From the NCBI GenBank assembly GCA_963714125.1, contig OY970234.1, positions 2,790,001-2,854,000 on the forward strand: a stretch of DNA of 64,000 nt, read 5' to 3'. Below are positions 17,904-26,809 of this stretch, piece after piece. Each line of letters starts with the position of its first letter. Position 1 is the first letter of the stretch. This stretch comes from CAWCAW01 sp963714125 (GTDB lineage Bacteria; Actinomycetota; Acidimicrobiia; Acidimicrobiales; UBA8190). The notes beneath the pieces are model-generated. The model ran no database searches, was not told the DNA's origin, and saw nothing but the letters and a program-made list of their open reading frames with translations. The translations under genes were made by a program, and so were the position numbers.

Positions 17904-19658
17904 GTGCTCGACCTCACCATCACCGGCGCCTCGGTAGCCGACGGCACCGGAGCACCTCTGCGCCGGGCTGACGTCGCCATACGCGATGGCCGCATCGTGG
18001 CCGTCGGAACCATCGACGAGCCGGCGCATCGCGTCATCGATGCCGAGGGTCAAGTGGTGGCGCCGGGCTTCATCGACATCCACACCCACTACGACGCCCA
18101 GCTGTTGTGGGACCCCTGGGCGAGCCCGTCTCCCCTCCACGGCGTCACCACGGTGATCGGCGGGAACTGCGGGTTCTCCATTGCTCCCCTCGACCCGTCC
18201 CATGTCGACTACGTGCGACGCATGATGGCGCGCGTCGAGGGGATCCCCGCCGCCGTGTTGGGGGCCGTGCCCTGGGACTGGACCACCTTCGGCGCCTACC
18301 TGGACGCCCTGGACGGGTCGATTGCCGTCAACGCTGGATTCCTGGTCGGACACTCCACCTTGCGCCGCGTGGTGATGGGCGAGCGAGCCGTCGGTGAAGC
18401 GGCCACCGATGAGGACATCGCCGCCATGGTCACCCTGGCCGGAGCATCCATGGCTCAAGGCGCCTTGGGTTTGTCGTCGTCGCTCGGCGAAGCGCACACC
18501 GACGGCGACGGGCGCCCGGTGCCGTCACGCGCCGCCGATGCCCGAGAGATCCTGGCCTTGGCGGCAGAGGTCAAGCGCCACCCCGGCACCACCCTCGAGT
18601 TCATCGCCGCCATGGGTGAGATCCCCGCAGAGCGGATCCGCCTCATGGCTGACATGTCTCTGGCCGCCGACCGTCCCCTCAACTGGAACCTGCTCGGCAG
18701 CCTGTCTCCCACCGACATCGTGGAGCAGCAACTGTCCGCCACCGACCACGCGCGCGGGCGCGGGGCGGAGGTGGTGGCCTTGGCCCTCCCCGATGTGATG
18801 CGCATGCGGGCCAGCACCTTGTTCGACTCGCTGCCCGGTTGGCGCGACGTCGTCGGCCTCGGGCCCGATGCCCGCCGTAGGGCGCTGGCCGACCCCGCCG
18901 TGCACGGCCAACTCCGAGAGGCGGCAGCTCGGGCCGCCAACGGAGGCCTGGGCGCCATGACGCGCCTCGAGCTCCTCGAAGTAGCCCATCCGGGGGCCAG
19001 CGACAACAGTGGCAGTGGCACCGACGATGACCACGGCGAGCTGGTGGGACGAACCATTACCGAAGTGGCCCAGGCGCGCCACGCCGATCCGCTTGACGTG
19101 CTCATCGACGTCGTGGCGCAGCGACGCCTGCCGCTGACGTTGGTGTTCCCGACGCTGGTTCCCGAGCTGGGCACCTCCGACGAAGGGTGGCGTCGTCGCG
19201 TAGACATCTGGAAGGACAGCCGGGTGGTTCTCGGTGGATCCGATGCCGGCGCCCATCTCGATCTCATGTGCCATGCCAACTACCCCACCGTCGTGCTCGG
19301 TGAGGTGGTCCGCCGGCGCGCTCTATTGACACTCGTTGAGGCCGTCCACATGTGCACCGACGTTCCCGCTCGCCTCTACGGGCTGCGGGGGCGAGGCCGT
19401 ATTGCCGAGGGGTGGGTGGCCGACGTGGTGATCTTCGACCCCGCCACGGTGGCCAGCGAAGCAGCTCGGCCCCACTACGACCTCCCTGGAGGAGGCATGC
19501 GCCTGGTGGCGAAGTCCGTCGGGGTGTCCCACGTCATGGTGGCCGGCACGGAAATCGTGGCGGGCACCGAACTCGTCGACGCCACCCCAGGCACCGTGCT
19601 GCGATCAGGTCGCGACACCGACACGGTGTCGGTGGCGGGTGGCGGAACCCGGCCCTAG
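17904..19658 (+). CDS. N-acyl-D-amino-acid deacylase-like amidohydrolase
   Basis: A 584-aa amidohydrolase-3 type enzyme. Metal and catalytic motifs appear in the order expected for D-aminoacylases: GFIDIHTHYDAQ (HxH), GGNCGFSIAP with the bridging Cys, LVGHSTLR, and late in the protein the catalytic Asp in GGSDAGAHLD. The C-terminal segment GRIAEGWVADVVIFDP returns to the small beta-sandwich. Start is a GTG 33 bases after the amidohydrolase stop, so it probably belongs to the same operon (SDR, amidohydrolase, deacylase). Together they could release and degrade an N-acylated compound, but the substrate is inference. Confidence 0.9.
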   Translation: MLDLTITGASVADGTGAPLRRADVAIRDGRIVAVGTIDEPAHRVIDAEGQVVAPGFIDIHTHYDAQLLWDPWASPSPLHGVTTVIGGNCGFSIAPLDPSHVDYVRRMMARVEGIPAAVLGAVPWDWTTFGAYLDALDGSIAVNAGFLVGHSTLRRVVMGERAVGEAATDEDIAAMVTLAGASMAQGALGLSSSLGEAHTDGDGRPVPSRAADAREILALAAEVKRHPGTTLEFIAAMGEIPAERIRLMADMSLAADRPLNWNLLGSLSPTDIVEQQLSATDHARGRGAEVVALALPDVMRMRASTLFDSLPGWRDVVGLGPDARRRALADPAVHGQLREAAARAANGGLGAMTRLELLEVAHPGASDNSGSGTDDDHGELVGRTITEVAQARHADPLDVLIDVVAQRRLPLTLVFPTLVPELGTSDEGWRRRVDIWKDSRVVLGGSDAGAHLDLMCHANYPTVVLGEVVRRRALLTLVEAVHMCTDVPARLYGLRGRGRIAEGWVADVVIFDPATVASEAARPHYDLPGGGMRLVAKSVGVSHVMVAGTEIVAGTELVDATPGTVLRSGRDTDTVSVAGGGTRP

Positions 19659-19873
19659 GACACGGCCACGGCCACGCCGGGGGCGAGGTGCTCGAGCAAC
19701 GCCGCCACCGCGCAGAAAGAGCAGTACCGATAACCCACCAGGGTCTGGCACTGCCGAACGGTGTGGTGACGATCAGCGCTGTAGTCCTCGCACACGCCCC
19801 CCGCCAGTTCCTCGCTGCAATAGAACGGCGTGTCGTCGGCGTGAACCACCAGGTATCCGCTGCACTGTCCCAT
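19655..19873 (-). CDS. Small Cys-rich protein of unknown function
   Basis: A 72-aa reading frame with six cysteines and several histidines: MGQCSG at the start, FYCSEE, GGVCED, RQC, and a CSFC pair near residue 52, then a hydrophobic C-terminus. The Cys/His spacing could bind zinc or another metal. The ATG at 19873 follows an AAGGGG stretch. Its last four bases overlap the stop of the convergent deacylase gene. I do not recognise the family. Gene status rests on the conserved-looking Cys pattern and the ribosome site only. Confidence 0.5.
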   Translation of the reverse strand: MGQCSGYLVVHADDTPFYCSEELAGGVCEDYSADRHHTVRQCQTLVGYRYCSFCAVAALLEHLAPGVAVAVS

Positions 19874-20064
19874 GTCGCCACACCCCTTGCGTTGGCTTCC
19901 ACTCTTGCTAAGGAGCGCACCGGCGAGAACTTGCGGGTCCGACGGACAACAAAGAAGCAACTCGGCGTCCCAGGTCGCGTTGCCGACACCACAACAGCAC
20001 AACAATGGACGCGTGCTGCACTGCGCCCTCCAGCTGAGTCCGGTGGAGGTCGAAGCACGTAAGG

Positions 20065-21255
20065 ATGCTCCGGGAGCCCGCCGTCCATAGCCCACGTACC
20101 GAGACTCGTTGGATCTCCGTCGGTCACTCGCATACCCCCGACGCCGCCGCCGCCGGTGCCCAAGCCGCCGGCCAGGCGTTGCAGGGATCCGAAGCCAAAC
20201 TGCTGGTGGTCTTCAGCGCACATTCGTATGACCCCCACGAACTCCTGGCCGGCATCTGCTCCCAGGCGCCCGGTGTCCCGCTGATCGGATGCTCCACGGC
20301 CGGCGAGATCGCCACCGATGGGCCCGGTGATAACGGCGTCGTGGTGGTGGCCCTGGGCGGCGACGGGTTTTCGGTGGCCACGGCGGCCGAAGATGCCGTG
20401 CCGGGGCTGCGCGAAGCAGGCGCCGCCGTGGCTCAGTGCGCCGACCTGGTCAACGACCGCGCCCATCGCGTGCTGCTGCTGCTCGCCGACGGCCTGGCTG
20501 GTGACCAGCAAGAAGTCGTCCGTGGGGCCCACAGCGTGGTGGGGTCGGAGATCCCCCTCGTCGGTGGATGTGCGGGAGACGACCTGAAGATGCAGTCGAC
20601 CACGCAATTCCACGGCACCGAGGTGTTGACCAATGCCGTGGTGGCCGTGGCCATCGGATCCGACGCGCCTCTCGGTGTAGGTGTGCGTCACGGATGGCAA
20701 CGAGTGGGCTCACCCATGCTCGTCAGTTCCAGCAGCGCCAATCGCGTCCTCACCCTCGACGACGAGCCCGCCCTCGACGTGTATTTGCGCGGCCTCAACG
20801 CCCCGCCCGAAGCCGCCCATGACGCCGAGGCGTTCACACGTTTCGCGCTGACCCATCCGCTCGGCCTGCAGCGACGCAGCGGTGAAGAGGTCCGCTTCGT
20901 GGCCGGAGCCGATTTCGATGATCGTTCGCTGGTCTGCGTGGCGCATGTGCCGCAAGGCGGCCTGACATGGTTCATGGAAGGCGACAGCGACTCGGTGCTT
21001 ACGGCCACCGACGGTGCCTGCAGCGACGCCGTAAGCCAACTCATGGGCGCTGACCCCATCGGGTTCCTGGCCTTTGACTGCATCGCCCGACGCGGCGTCC
21101 TTGGCGACGTCGGCATCCAACAAGAGGTTGCTCGAATCGCCGATCACGCCGCCGGCGCCCCTGTGGCCGGCTTCTACACCTACGGAGAGATCGCCCGCAC
21201 CCGCGGCACCGGAGGGTTCCACAACCAGACCCTGGTGGTGCTGGCTCTGGCCTGA
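20065..21255 (+). CDS. FIST-domain sensory protein
   Basis: A 396-aa protein matching the FIST N and FIST C domains. These are intracellular ligand sensors, proposed to bind small molecules such as amino acids, and are usually paired with signalling outputs. The N-terminal part shows LLVVFSAHSYD and GCSTAGEI. The middle shows PLVGGCAGDD. The C-terminal part shows FYTYGEIA and HNQTLVVLAL, all classic FIST phrases. ATG at 20065 has AAGG just before it and GGAGG about 16 bases up. It ends five bases before a GAF-GGDEF-EAL protein, so it very likely feeds ligand information into c-di-GMP turnover. Confidence 0.93.
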   Translation: MLREPAVHSPRTETRWISVGHSHTPDAAAAGAQAAGQALQGSEAKLLVVFSAHSYDPHELLAGICSQAPGVPLIGCSTAGEIATDGPGDNGVVVVALGGDGFSVATAAEDAVPGLREAGAAVAQCADLVNDRAHRVLLLLADGLAGDQQEVVRGAHSVVGSEIPLVGGCAGDDLKMQSTTQFHGTEVLTNAVVAVAIGSDAPLGVGVRHGWQRVGSPMLVSSSSANRVLTLDDEPALDVYLRGLNAPPEAAHDAEAFTRFALTHPLGLQRRSGEEVRFVAGADFDDRSLVCVAHVPQGGLTWFMEGDSDSVLTATDGACSDAVSQLMGADPIGFLAFDCIARRGVLGDVGIQQEVARIADHAAGAPVAGFYTYGEIARTRGTGGFHNQTLVVLALA

Positions 21256-21259
21256 CGCC

Positions 21260-23563
21260 ATGGAGAGCGTAACGGCCTGGTCGGCCCAACAGCTTGCGGA
21301 GTTCGTGGCGGCGGTATCTGCCTACACCGAAGAATCCGCCGCCTTACGAGGTGCGGTGGAACGCGCCGCCGAGGCATTTGAGGCCGAGGCGGTCGCCATC
21401 GTGGGCGACGGCACGGTCATGGCCAGCGTTGGCTTTCCTGTCGGTCGCGTACCCGAGGCGGACCTGGTGGCGGCGGCGGGGCGGGACCGAGACGCCGTAG
21501 AGGTCCCCGGTATCGGATTGTGCCAGGTGATCACGGCGGCCCTTGAACTCGGCGGCTACGACGCCGCGGTGGTGCTGGCCCGATCGGGATCAGGGTTCAG
21601 TCGCGAGGAAGTCAGTCTGCTGCGGGCCATGAATCGAGTGGTGTCGTTGACGATCAACAACCTGCGCGTGGTGGCGTCATTGCGCGAACGCCAGACGCTG
21701 CTCGAAAAGCTGGCCGGCATCGAACGGTTGATATCAACCCGGGCCCCCATGGATGAGATCCTTGGCGCCATCACCCAAGGCGTCTCGGAGATCCTCGGCG
21801 ACGACATTGCCGCCTTGTACCTCATGGACCGCGACGATCCCACGCTGCTGACCATGGTGGCCGCCGCCGGTCTCGACGCGTTGATCACGCCCCGTTTGAC
21901 CAGTGGCCATGTGGGGAGCGGGGCATCGGGACGGTCGATGGCGGACAACGAGCTGGTGGTAATCGAGACCTATCCAACCTCGCCTGATGCCACGGCCAAG
22001 GCCATGGCCCTGGGGGTGCACGCCACCATGGCCGCCCCCGTCCACGAGCACGGACAGGTGATCGGTTCGCTGGCGGTGGCGTCGAAGGTTCCTGGCCGCA
22101 CCTTCAGCCCCAACGAATGCGATGTGCTCAAGTCCTTCGCAGAGCACGCCAGCATGGCCGTCAGTGATGCCCGCACGGTGGCCGCCTTGCACGAGGCGGC
22201 CGATGACGCGCTCCACAAGGCCATGCATGATCCACTCACGGGGCTGTCCAACCGCACCCGCTTTCTCGATCGTCTCGACCACGCCCTGAGCGTCCGTCAT
22301 CAGCCCGGCGTCGAAGTGGCCGTCTTGTACATCGATGTGGACGATTTCAAACTGGTCAATGACCGCTTCGGCCACGGGGCCGGCGATGGCTTGTTGGTGG
22401 AGGCGGCCGAAAGGGTGGTCGGAGCTGTCCGCTCCGGGGATACCGTGGCCCGTCTTGGCGGCGACGAGTTCGCCGTTCTCCTTGAGAACACCGGAGGCAT
22501 CGGTGATGCCCAGAGAGGCGCCACACGCATTCTCGAAGCCTTCCGCGCCCCATTTGTCCTCGGGCATACCGACTTGTCGGTCAATGCCAGCATTGGCATC
22601 GCCTTGGCCAGCACCGCCGGCATCACCTCCGATGAGGTGCTGCGCAACGCGGATGTGGCCATGTACCGGGCCAAGAGCGCCGGCAAAGGCTGTGCCGTGG
22701 TCTTCGAGGCCGGCATGTACGAGAGCCTCCTCGAACGCATCGAAATGGAAGCCGAGTTGCGTCGGGCCATCGATCGCGACGAGATCGAGGTCTATTTCCA
22801 GCCCATCGTCGATCTCGCCACCGAGGAAGTCGTCGGCGTGGAAGCCTTGGCCCGCTGGTGGCATCCCACCCGGGGCTTCATCCCGCCGTCGACGTTCATT
22901 CCGGTGGCCGAGGAGACCGGCATCATCGTCACCTTGGGCCGCCAGGTGCTCATCAGGGCGTGCTCATGGGTCGGTTCCTGGCAGCAGCGCCACCCTGACG
23001 CGTCCCCGTTGTCGCTGAGCGTCAACGTGTCGGCTCGCCAGCTGCAACATCCCGACCTCGCCACCGACGTGGCGCAAGCGCTCATGACCGGTGGCCTCAG
23101 CCCGGGATCGCTCGTCTTGGAGATCACCGAGAGCGTCCTCATTCAAGACACCGAGTGGGCCCTGGCCCGCTTGCAGGAGCTGAAAGATATTGGCGTGCAA
23201 CTGGCGCTCGACGATTTCGGCACCGGGTATTCGTCGTTGAGTTACCTGCGCCGCTTCCCGGTGGACCTGCTCAAGATCGACCGGTCGTTCGTATCCGCGC
23301 TGAGCACGGGCGAGGAGGTCCCCCTCATCATCGAAGCCATCATTGCCCTCGGCGATGCTCTGGGTCTGAAAAGCGTGGCCGAAGGCATCGAGGAGCTTGA
23401 CGAGTTGGCCGCCCTACGCTCTGTGGGTTGTCGATTCGGTCAAGGCTTCCACTTCGCCCGGCCCATGCCCGCCGATGACCTCGAGCGCTTCTTGGAGAAC
23501 TCCCTCCACGGCGCCGCCCCGTCGGATCGACACCTGGCCATCAATCCCCTCAGCGAGGGCTGA
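21260..23563 (+). CDS. GAF-GGDEF-EAL bifunctional c-di-GMP enzyme
   Basis: A 767-aa cytoplasmic protein with no membrane segment. An N-terminal GAF-like region covers about residues 30-130 and a clearer GAF domain about 160-310. Then come GGDEF (about 325-485) and EAL (about 500-745). The cyclase motif LGGDEFAVLL is intact near residue 399. It is preceded by an RSGD inhibitory-site motif at the standard five-residue distance, so product feedback is expected. The phosphodiesterase signature VEALARW is intact near 527, with DDFGTGYSSL also present. It can in principle make and break c-di-GMP. ATG 21260 follows the FIST stop by four bases. The longer frame runs into the FIST gene and is not used. 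Confidence 0.95.
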   Translation: MESVTAWSAQQLAEFVAAVSAYTEESAALRGAVERAAEAFEAEAVAIVGDGTVMASVGFPVGRVPEADLVAAAGRDRDAVEVPGIGLCQVITAALELGGYDAAVVLARSGSGFSREEVSLLRAMNRVVSLTINNLRVVASLRERQTLLEKLAGIERLISTRAPMDEILGAITQGVSEILGDDIAALYLMDRDDPTLLTMVAAAGLDALITPRLTSGHVGSGASGRSMADNELVVIETYPTSPDATAKAMALGVHATMAAPVHEHGQVIGSLAVASKVPGRTFSPNECDVLKSFAEHASMAVSDARTVAALHEAADDALHKAMHDPLTGLSNRTRFLDRLDHALSVRHQPGVEVAVLYIDVDDFKLVNDRFGHGAGDGLLVEAAERVVGAVRSGDTVARLGGDEFAVLLENTGGIGDAQRGATRILEAFRAPFVLGHTDLSVNASIGIALASTAGITSDEVLRNADVAMYRAKSAGKGCAVVFEAGMYESLLERIEMEAELRRAIDRDEIEVYFQPIVDLATEEVVGVEALARWWHPTRGFIPPSTFIPVAEETGIIVTLGRQVLIRACSWVGSWQQRHPDASPLSLSVNVSARQLQHPDLATDVAQALMTGGLSPGSLVLEITESVLIQDTEWALARLQELKDIGVQLALDDFGTGYSSLSYLRRFPVDLLKIDRSFVSALSTGEEVPLIIEAIIALGDALGLKSVAEGIEELDELAALRSVGCRFGQGFHFARPMPADDLERFLENSLHGAAPSDRHLAINPLSEG

Positions 23564-23617
23564 CGTCACTTCGGCGCTCGCCCGTCGAGCCGTGCCGCTC
23601 TACCGCGGTGCCGCCGA

Positions 23618-24514
23618 TCAGCCGGCTGGCGTCGCCGGCAAGCTCGACCCATAGGCGGCGTTGAAGGCCGTCTTGGCGCCATCGGGATCGCCCGGCGTCG
23701 ACACCTGGGCGCCATTTTGAATCATGACTCCGGCGTCGTTCTGATAACTCAGAGCAGCGGTGGTGTAGGTCGGGCTGCCGCTGCTCACGATGCCGGTGAG
23801 GAAGCCGGCGTTGTCGAAATCGCCAGTGTTGGACGGTGGGTTGAAGCTGTAGTGCGCCAACGATGCGATAGCCCCGTTGACCTCGGGCGCTTCCATCACC
23901 CACTCGGCCGAGGACCCTGGCCCCGAATACGCCTGGTTGGTAGTGAACTTCCAGTTCCGGGTGGTGTCCGAAATGGTGATCGACCAGACGTGCTCACTGC
24001 CGCGACGGAATCGACCGCCCGTGGTGGACGACGTCTCGTAGATGGACGCGCCCATCCGGTCCCCCGCCGCCACGGGGTATGCGCTCGTCGAGATCTCCGT
24101 CTCGGCGGCGGGCAGGATCTCCCACCAGGCGTCGTAGTGCGCCGAGCCGCTGTAGTAATCCTGCTCGGTCCCGCTCTGGATGAGGTCGTCGTCGTTGAAT
24201 CCGTCCACCCCGATCCAGGTCGACGAGTAAGTGGACGACGATGTGGCCGTCACCGCCGGAACTGTCCACGTCGAGGTCACGCCGCTAAAGGTGCCGGTCT
24301 CGGCGTACCCCGACCAGTTGGACGCCGACCAGGTGGCGCGTACGGCGCCATGCAGACTCGGCGTCTCGGTACCGACGGTCGTGCGCGGCGCGTGGGTGAT
24401 CACCGGGGCAGCCGCTCCTCCCACCGACGGGCCGAGCGCTCCCAGCGACAAGACCGACGCCATGGCACCGGTCGCAAGAGCGACAACCAGGGTCCGCAAC
24501 CCAGCGTGCTTCAT
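23618..24514 (-). CDS. Secreted G1-family (eqolisin) glutamic peptidase
   Basis: A 298-aa exported protein with a hydrophobic Sec signal at about residues 8-36 ending near GGAAA. The rest matches the eqolisin beta-sandwich: SNWSGY, TSTWTVP, STWIGVDG, then LIQSGTE holding the catalytic Gln (Gln113) and SAEWVMEAPE holding the catalytic Glu (about Glu204). Both catalytic positions are kept, so it should be an active acid endopeptidase outside the cell. ATG 24514 is preceded by a strong GAGGAGG ribosome site. Monocistronic, with 65 bases before the next gene. Such enzymes are best known from fungi and occur sparsely in acid-tolerant bacteria. Confidence 0.9.
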   Translation of the reverse strand: MKHAGLRTLVVALATGAMASVLSLGALGPSVGGAAAPVITHAPRTTVGTETPSLHGAVRATWSASNWSGYAETGTFSGVTSTWTVPAVTATSSSTYSSTWIGVDGFNDDDLIQSGTEQDYYSGSAHYDAWWEILPAAETEISTSAYPVAAGDRMGASIYETSSTTGGRFRRGSEHVWSITISDTTRNWKFTTNQAYSGPGSSAEWVMEAPEVNGAIASLAHYSFNPPSNTGDFDNAGFLTGIVSSGSPTYTTAALSYQNDAGVMIQNGAQVSTPGDPDGAKTAFNAAYGSSLPATPAG

Positions 24515-24579
24515 GATGACCTCCTCGACTGGGCGGGATGGTAGCAACCCGACGCCGATTCGGTGTGGTCCCAACCCGG

Positions 24580-25452
24580 TCAGTGCAAGAGCAACCCGAC
24601 GATGAGCACAATGATCACGATCTCCATCACCACGCCCCACATGAAGAGGCGGTAGTGAAGGAGCTTGTCGCTGATGGCTTCGTACGTCTGCTCGACATCG
24701 ACAACGATGTCGTCAATACCTTTCGCCCATTCGTCCAGCCCGAGCTCCTCGCTCAGCTCGCCGTAGGCCTCGATACCGAGCTCAGACGAACACGATCGCC
24801 GTGGGTCGGCACTCGGGCCCCCAAACGCAATCCAGTCCCCCACCTGGTCGCGCACCAGGCACGATTCGTCGATAAGACGGGTGCGGTCGCGCAAGGTGGC
24901 CAGCCCGGCTCGGGTGGCATGCCGATGATCGGCGAAGGCCTGGTTCTGCAGGGTTAGGAACTGGTGCTCTACGCGGGCATAGCGGGCGTACTGGGCGACG
25001 ACGAGCAGGACAGCTTCACCGAGGGCCTTCCACGTCGCCTCGTTGGCAAACACATCGGCGCCATCGATTCCGACGACCAACGTGAGCCCACCATGGCGTC
25101 CTTTGGAGCCCGTCATCGACACCGTGCGTACCATGCCAACCCCGGCCCGGCGACGCCGCTCGGCTTCCGCTACGGCGGCGGGCTCGGCGTGCTCGTGCAC
25201 GGCGATGTGTATGTCGTCGAGCGGCTGCTCGGATGAAGTGGGAGGACGAAAGGCGAACCCCAAGGGAGAGACGAAACCATCACCGGCCAGGCTCACCAGT
25301 CCCTGGTTGAGCACCCCGGGAACACCATCGGGCCACAGTTTTCCCCGCCATCCGCTGTGGCCGGTGACGTCTTGACCGTGGACCAGCCACCGGGCACCCA
25401 TGGGCGCGGCAGCGCCGGATGGCTCAGGCGGCTGGATTCCCGACAGCGCCAT
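24580..25452 (-). CDS. C-terminally membrane-anchored protein of unknown function
   Basis: A 290-aa protein with one clear membrane segment at the very C-terminus (about residues 268-289, Ile/Val-rich, ending GLLLH), so most of it should face the cytoplasm as a tail-anchored protein. The stretch before the anchor is acidic and helical. The tail (AISDKLLHYRLFMWG, then the hydrophobic helix) recalls the end of RMD1/DUF155 proteins, but only loosely. Start at ATG 25452 overlaps the end of the DUF3326 gene by 29 bases, in another frame. It is the last gene of the decarboxylase-DUF3326 operon, and its conserved position suggests a shared process at the membrane. Confidence 0.7.
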   Translation of the reverse strand: MALSGIQPPEPSGAAAPMGARWLVHGQDVTGHSGWRGKLWPDGVPGVLNQGLVSLAGDGFVSPLGFAFRPPTSSEQPLDDIHIAVHEHAEPAAVAEAERRRRAGVGMVRTVSMTGSKGRHGGLTLVVGIDGADVFANEATWKALGEAVLLVVAQYARYARVEHQFLTLQNQAFADHRHATRAGLATLRDRTRLIDESCLVRDQVGDWIAFGGPSADPRRSCSSELGIEAYGELSEELGLDEWAKGIDDIVVDVEQTYEAISDKLLHYRLFMWGVVMEIVIIVLIVGLLLH

Positions 25453-26809
25453 CGCGTTCACCTTCCTCGAGACCTCCGACGTCGATGTGTTGGACATCGG
25501 AGGCCATCTCCATCGGGGCCAAGGCCAGCGGGCGCCGTACGGTTTCCGGAGCAATGCCCGCCTTCATGGCGCACAGAACACCGGCGGCCTCCCAGTAATT
25601 CTGCACCACCCGGTATTGACCCGGCGCCCACGGCAACGCCGCCAGGTCGTTGCGCATCAGGTTGTCGTTCTCTTTGACGGCGATCACCGGAATGCCTTGC
25701 TCGAGTGCAGCCAGCACGGGCAGCCCGAGACACCCGTCGGGGATGACCAAACACGAGACGTCGGCCGCGGTGAGCACACCGGCTGAGCCCATCGCCTGTG
25801 GTCCGGTGACGATGCGAGGGCTGCGTTGCAGGCCCTTGAAAATGCACTGCAGGAATGTCATCGACACGGCCTCGGCCGCCATGCGGGAGTCCACGATGCC
25901 AGCGTCGATCTCCAGCAGCTCCTCATCTTCGAGCATGGGCGAGTGCGCCGAAGGCAGGTCGTAGAGCATCGACACGGCGTGGGTGTAGATGGCCTCCACA
26001 CCTCCCCAGGGGTTGACCATCTTTCCTTCGCTCATGAAGTAGTCGAGGTGATAGTTGCGAGGCACGTCGATCACTGAGGCCAGGGCGATGGCGTCGAACG
26101 TACCGGCATGAGGTTCGAGTGCGGTGACGAGGTGCTCCAAAGCGTCGACGGTGCCATTGGCCCGTCCTGAGGTCGAGTACCCCGCCTTCAGGTCAACGGC
26201 GGGCTTCAACCGCAGGACCCGAGCGCAGTCCAGCCCATAGGTGGCCCGCGCCGCGTTGAGGGAGTTGATCGCCGCGTCGGTGATCCACGGCGTCTTGTGC
26301 TCGTCGACGACGAAGAGCACCCGATTCGAACGAACCCGTTGCAGTCCGACCGTTCCCATGAGAAAACGGCAGATGACGCTGCCCTCAACGTAGAGGCCAT
26401 TAGCAGGCAGCTCGTTGATGTCGGATGCGTTCACCACGTTGGGATGGGTGATGAAGCGGTCGCACACAGAGGCCAGGAGCATGGCGGCGGGACCGGCATC
26501 TCCGGCGTGACCGCCCAGTTCGGTTCCGATCCCGGTGGGGATCAGCATCACCACGTTGAAGGCGTCGGGGTTCACTACGGCCCGCTTGTGGAGCTCGAAG
26601 ATGGAGCCGGACGCGTCAAGGGGGCGCTCGGTCCCCGACAGGATCCCGATCTCGCACCGATAGGCATATTCGTCGGTCGCGCTCACTGCGAATCGAACCG
26701 GGACCTCGTCGGGCTCGAGCCGGTTCTGCACCGCCTGGGCAAAGTGATCACGCAGGTTCGTAGTCCCTTGCGGGCGTTCAATCTCGAACTCTCTCTCACA
26801 GACTCGCAT
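25424..26809 (-). CDS. DUF3326-domain protein
   Basis: A 461-aa cytoplasmic protein. The region from about residue 83 matches DUF3326: VMLIPTGIGTELGGHAGDAG, SVCDRFITHPNVVNASD, LYVEGSVICRFLMG, and further down IPDGCLGLPVLAALEQG and IAVKENDN. The family has no established biochemical function. The N-terminal 80 residues are less familiar. I prefer ATG 26809, which has a GGAGAGGA ribosome site. An upstream ATG at 26836 would add nine residues. It overlaps the preceding decarboxylase gene by 14 bases and the following membrane protein gene by 29, indicating a tightly coupled operon. Confidence 0.85.
   Translation of the reverse strand: MRVCEREFEIERPQGTTNLRDHFAQAVQNRLEPDEVPVRFAVSATDEYAYRCEIGILSGTERPLDASGSIFELHKRAVVNPDAFNVVMLIPTGIGTELGGHAGDAGPAAMLLASVCDRFITHPNVVNASDINELPANGLYVEGSVICRFLMGTVGLQRVRSNRVLFVVDEHKTPWITDAAINSLNAARATYGLDCARVLRLKPAVDLKAGYSTSGRANGTVDALEHLVTALEPHAGTFDAIALASVIDVPRNYHLDYFMSEGKMVNPWGGVEAIYTHAVSMLYDLPSAHSPMLEDEELLEIDAGIVDSRMAAEAVSMTFLQCIFKGLQRSPRIVTGPQAMGSAGVLTAADVSCLVIPDGCLGLPVLAALEQGIPVIAVKENDNLMRNDLAALPWAPGQYRVVQNYWEAAGVLCAMKAGIAPETVRRPLALAPMEMASDVQHIDVGGLEEGERDGAVGNPAA

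Noticed and set aside
21074..21259. Upstream extension of the GGDEF-EAL protein
   Set aside because: It lies inside the FIST gene in another frame and has no domain content.
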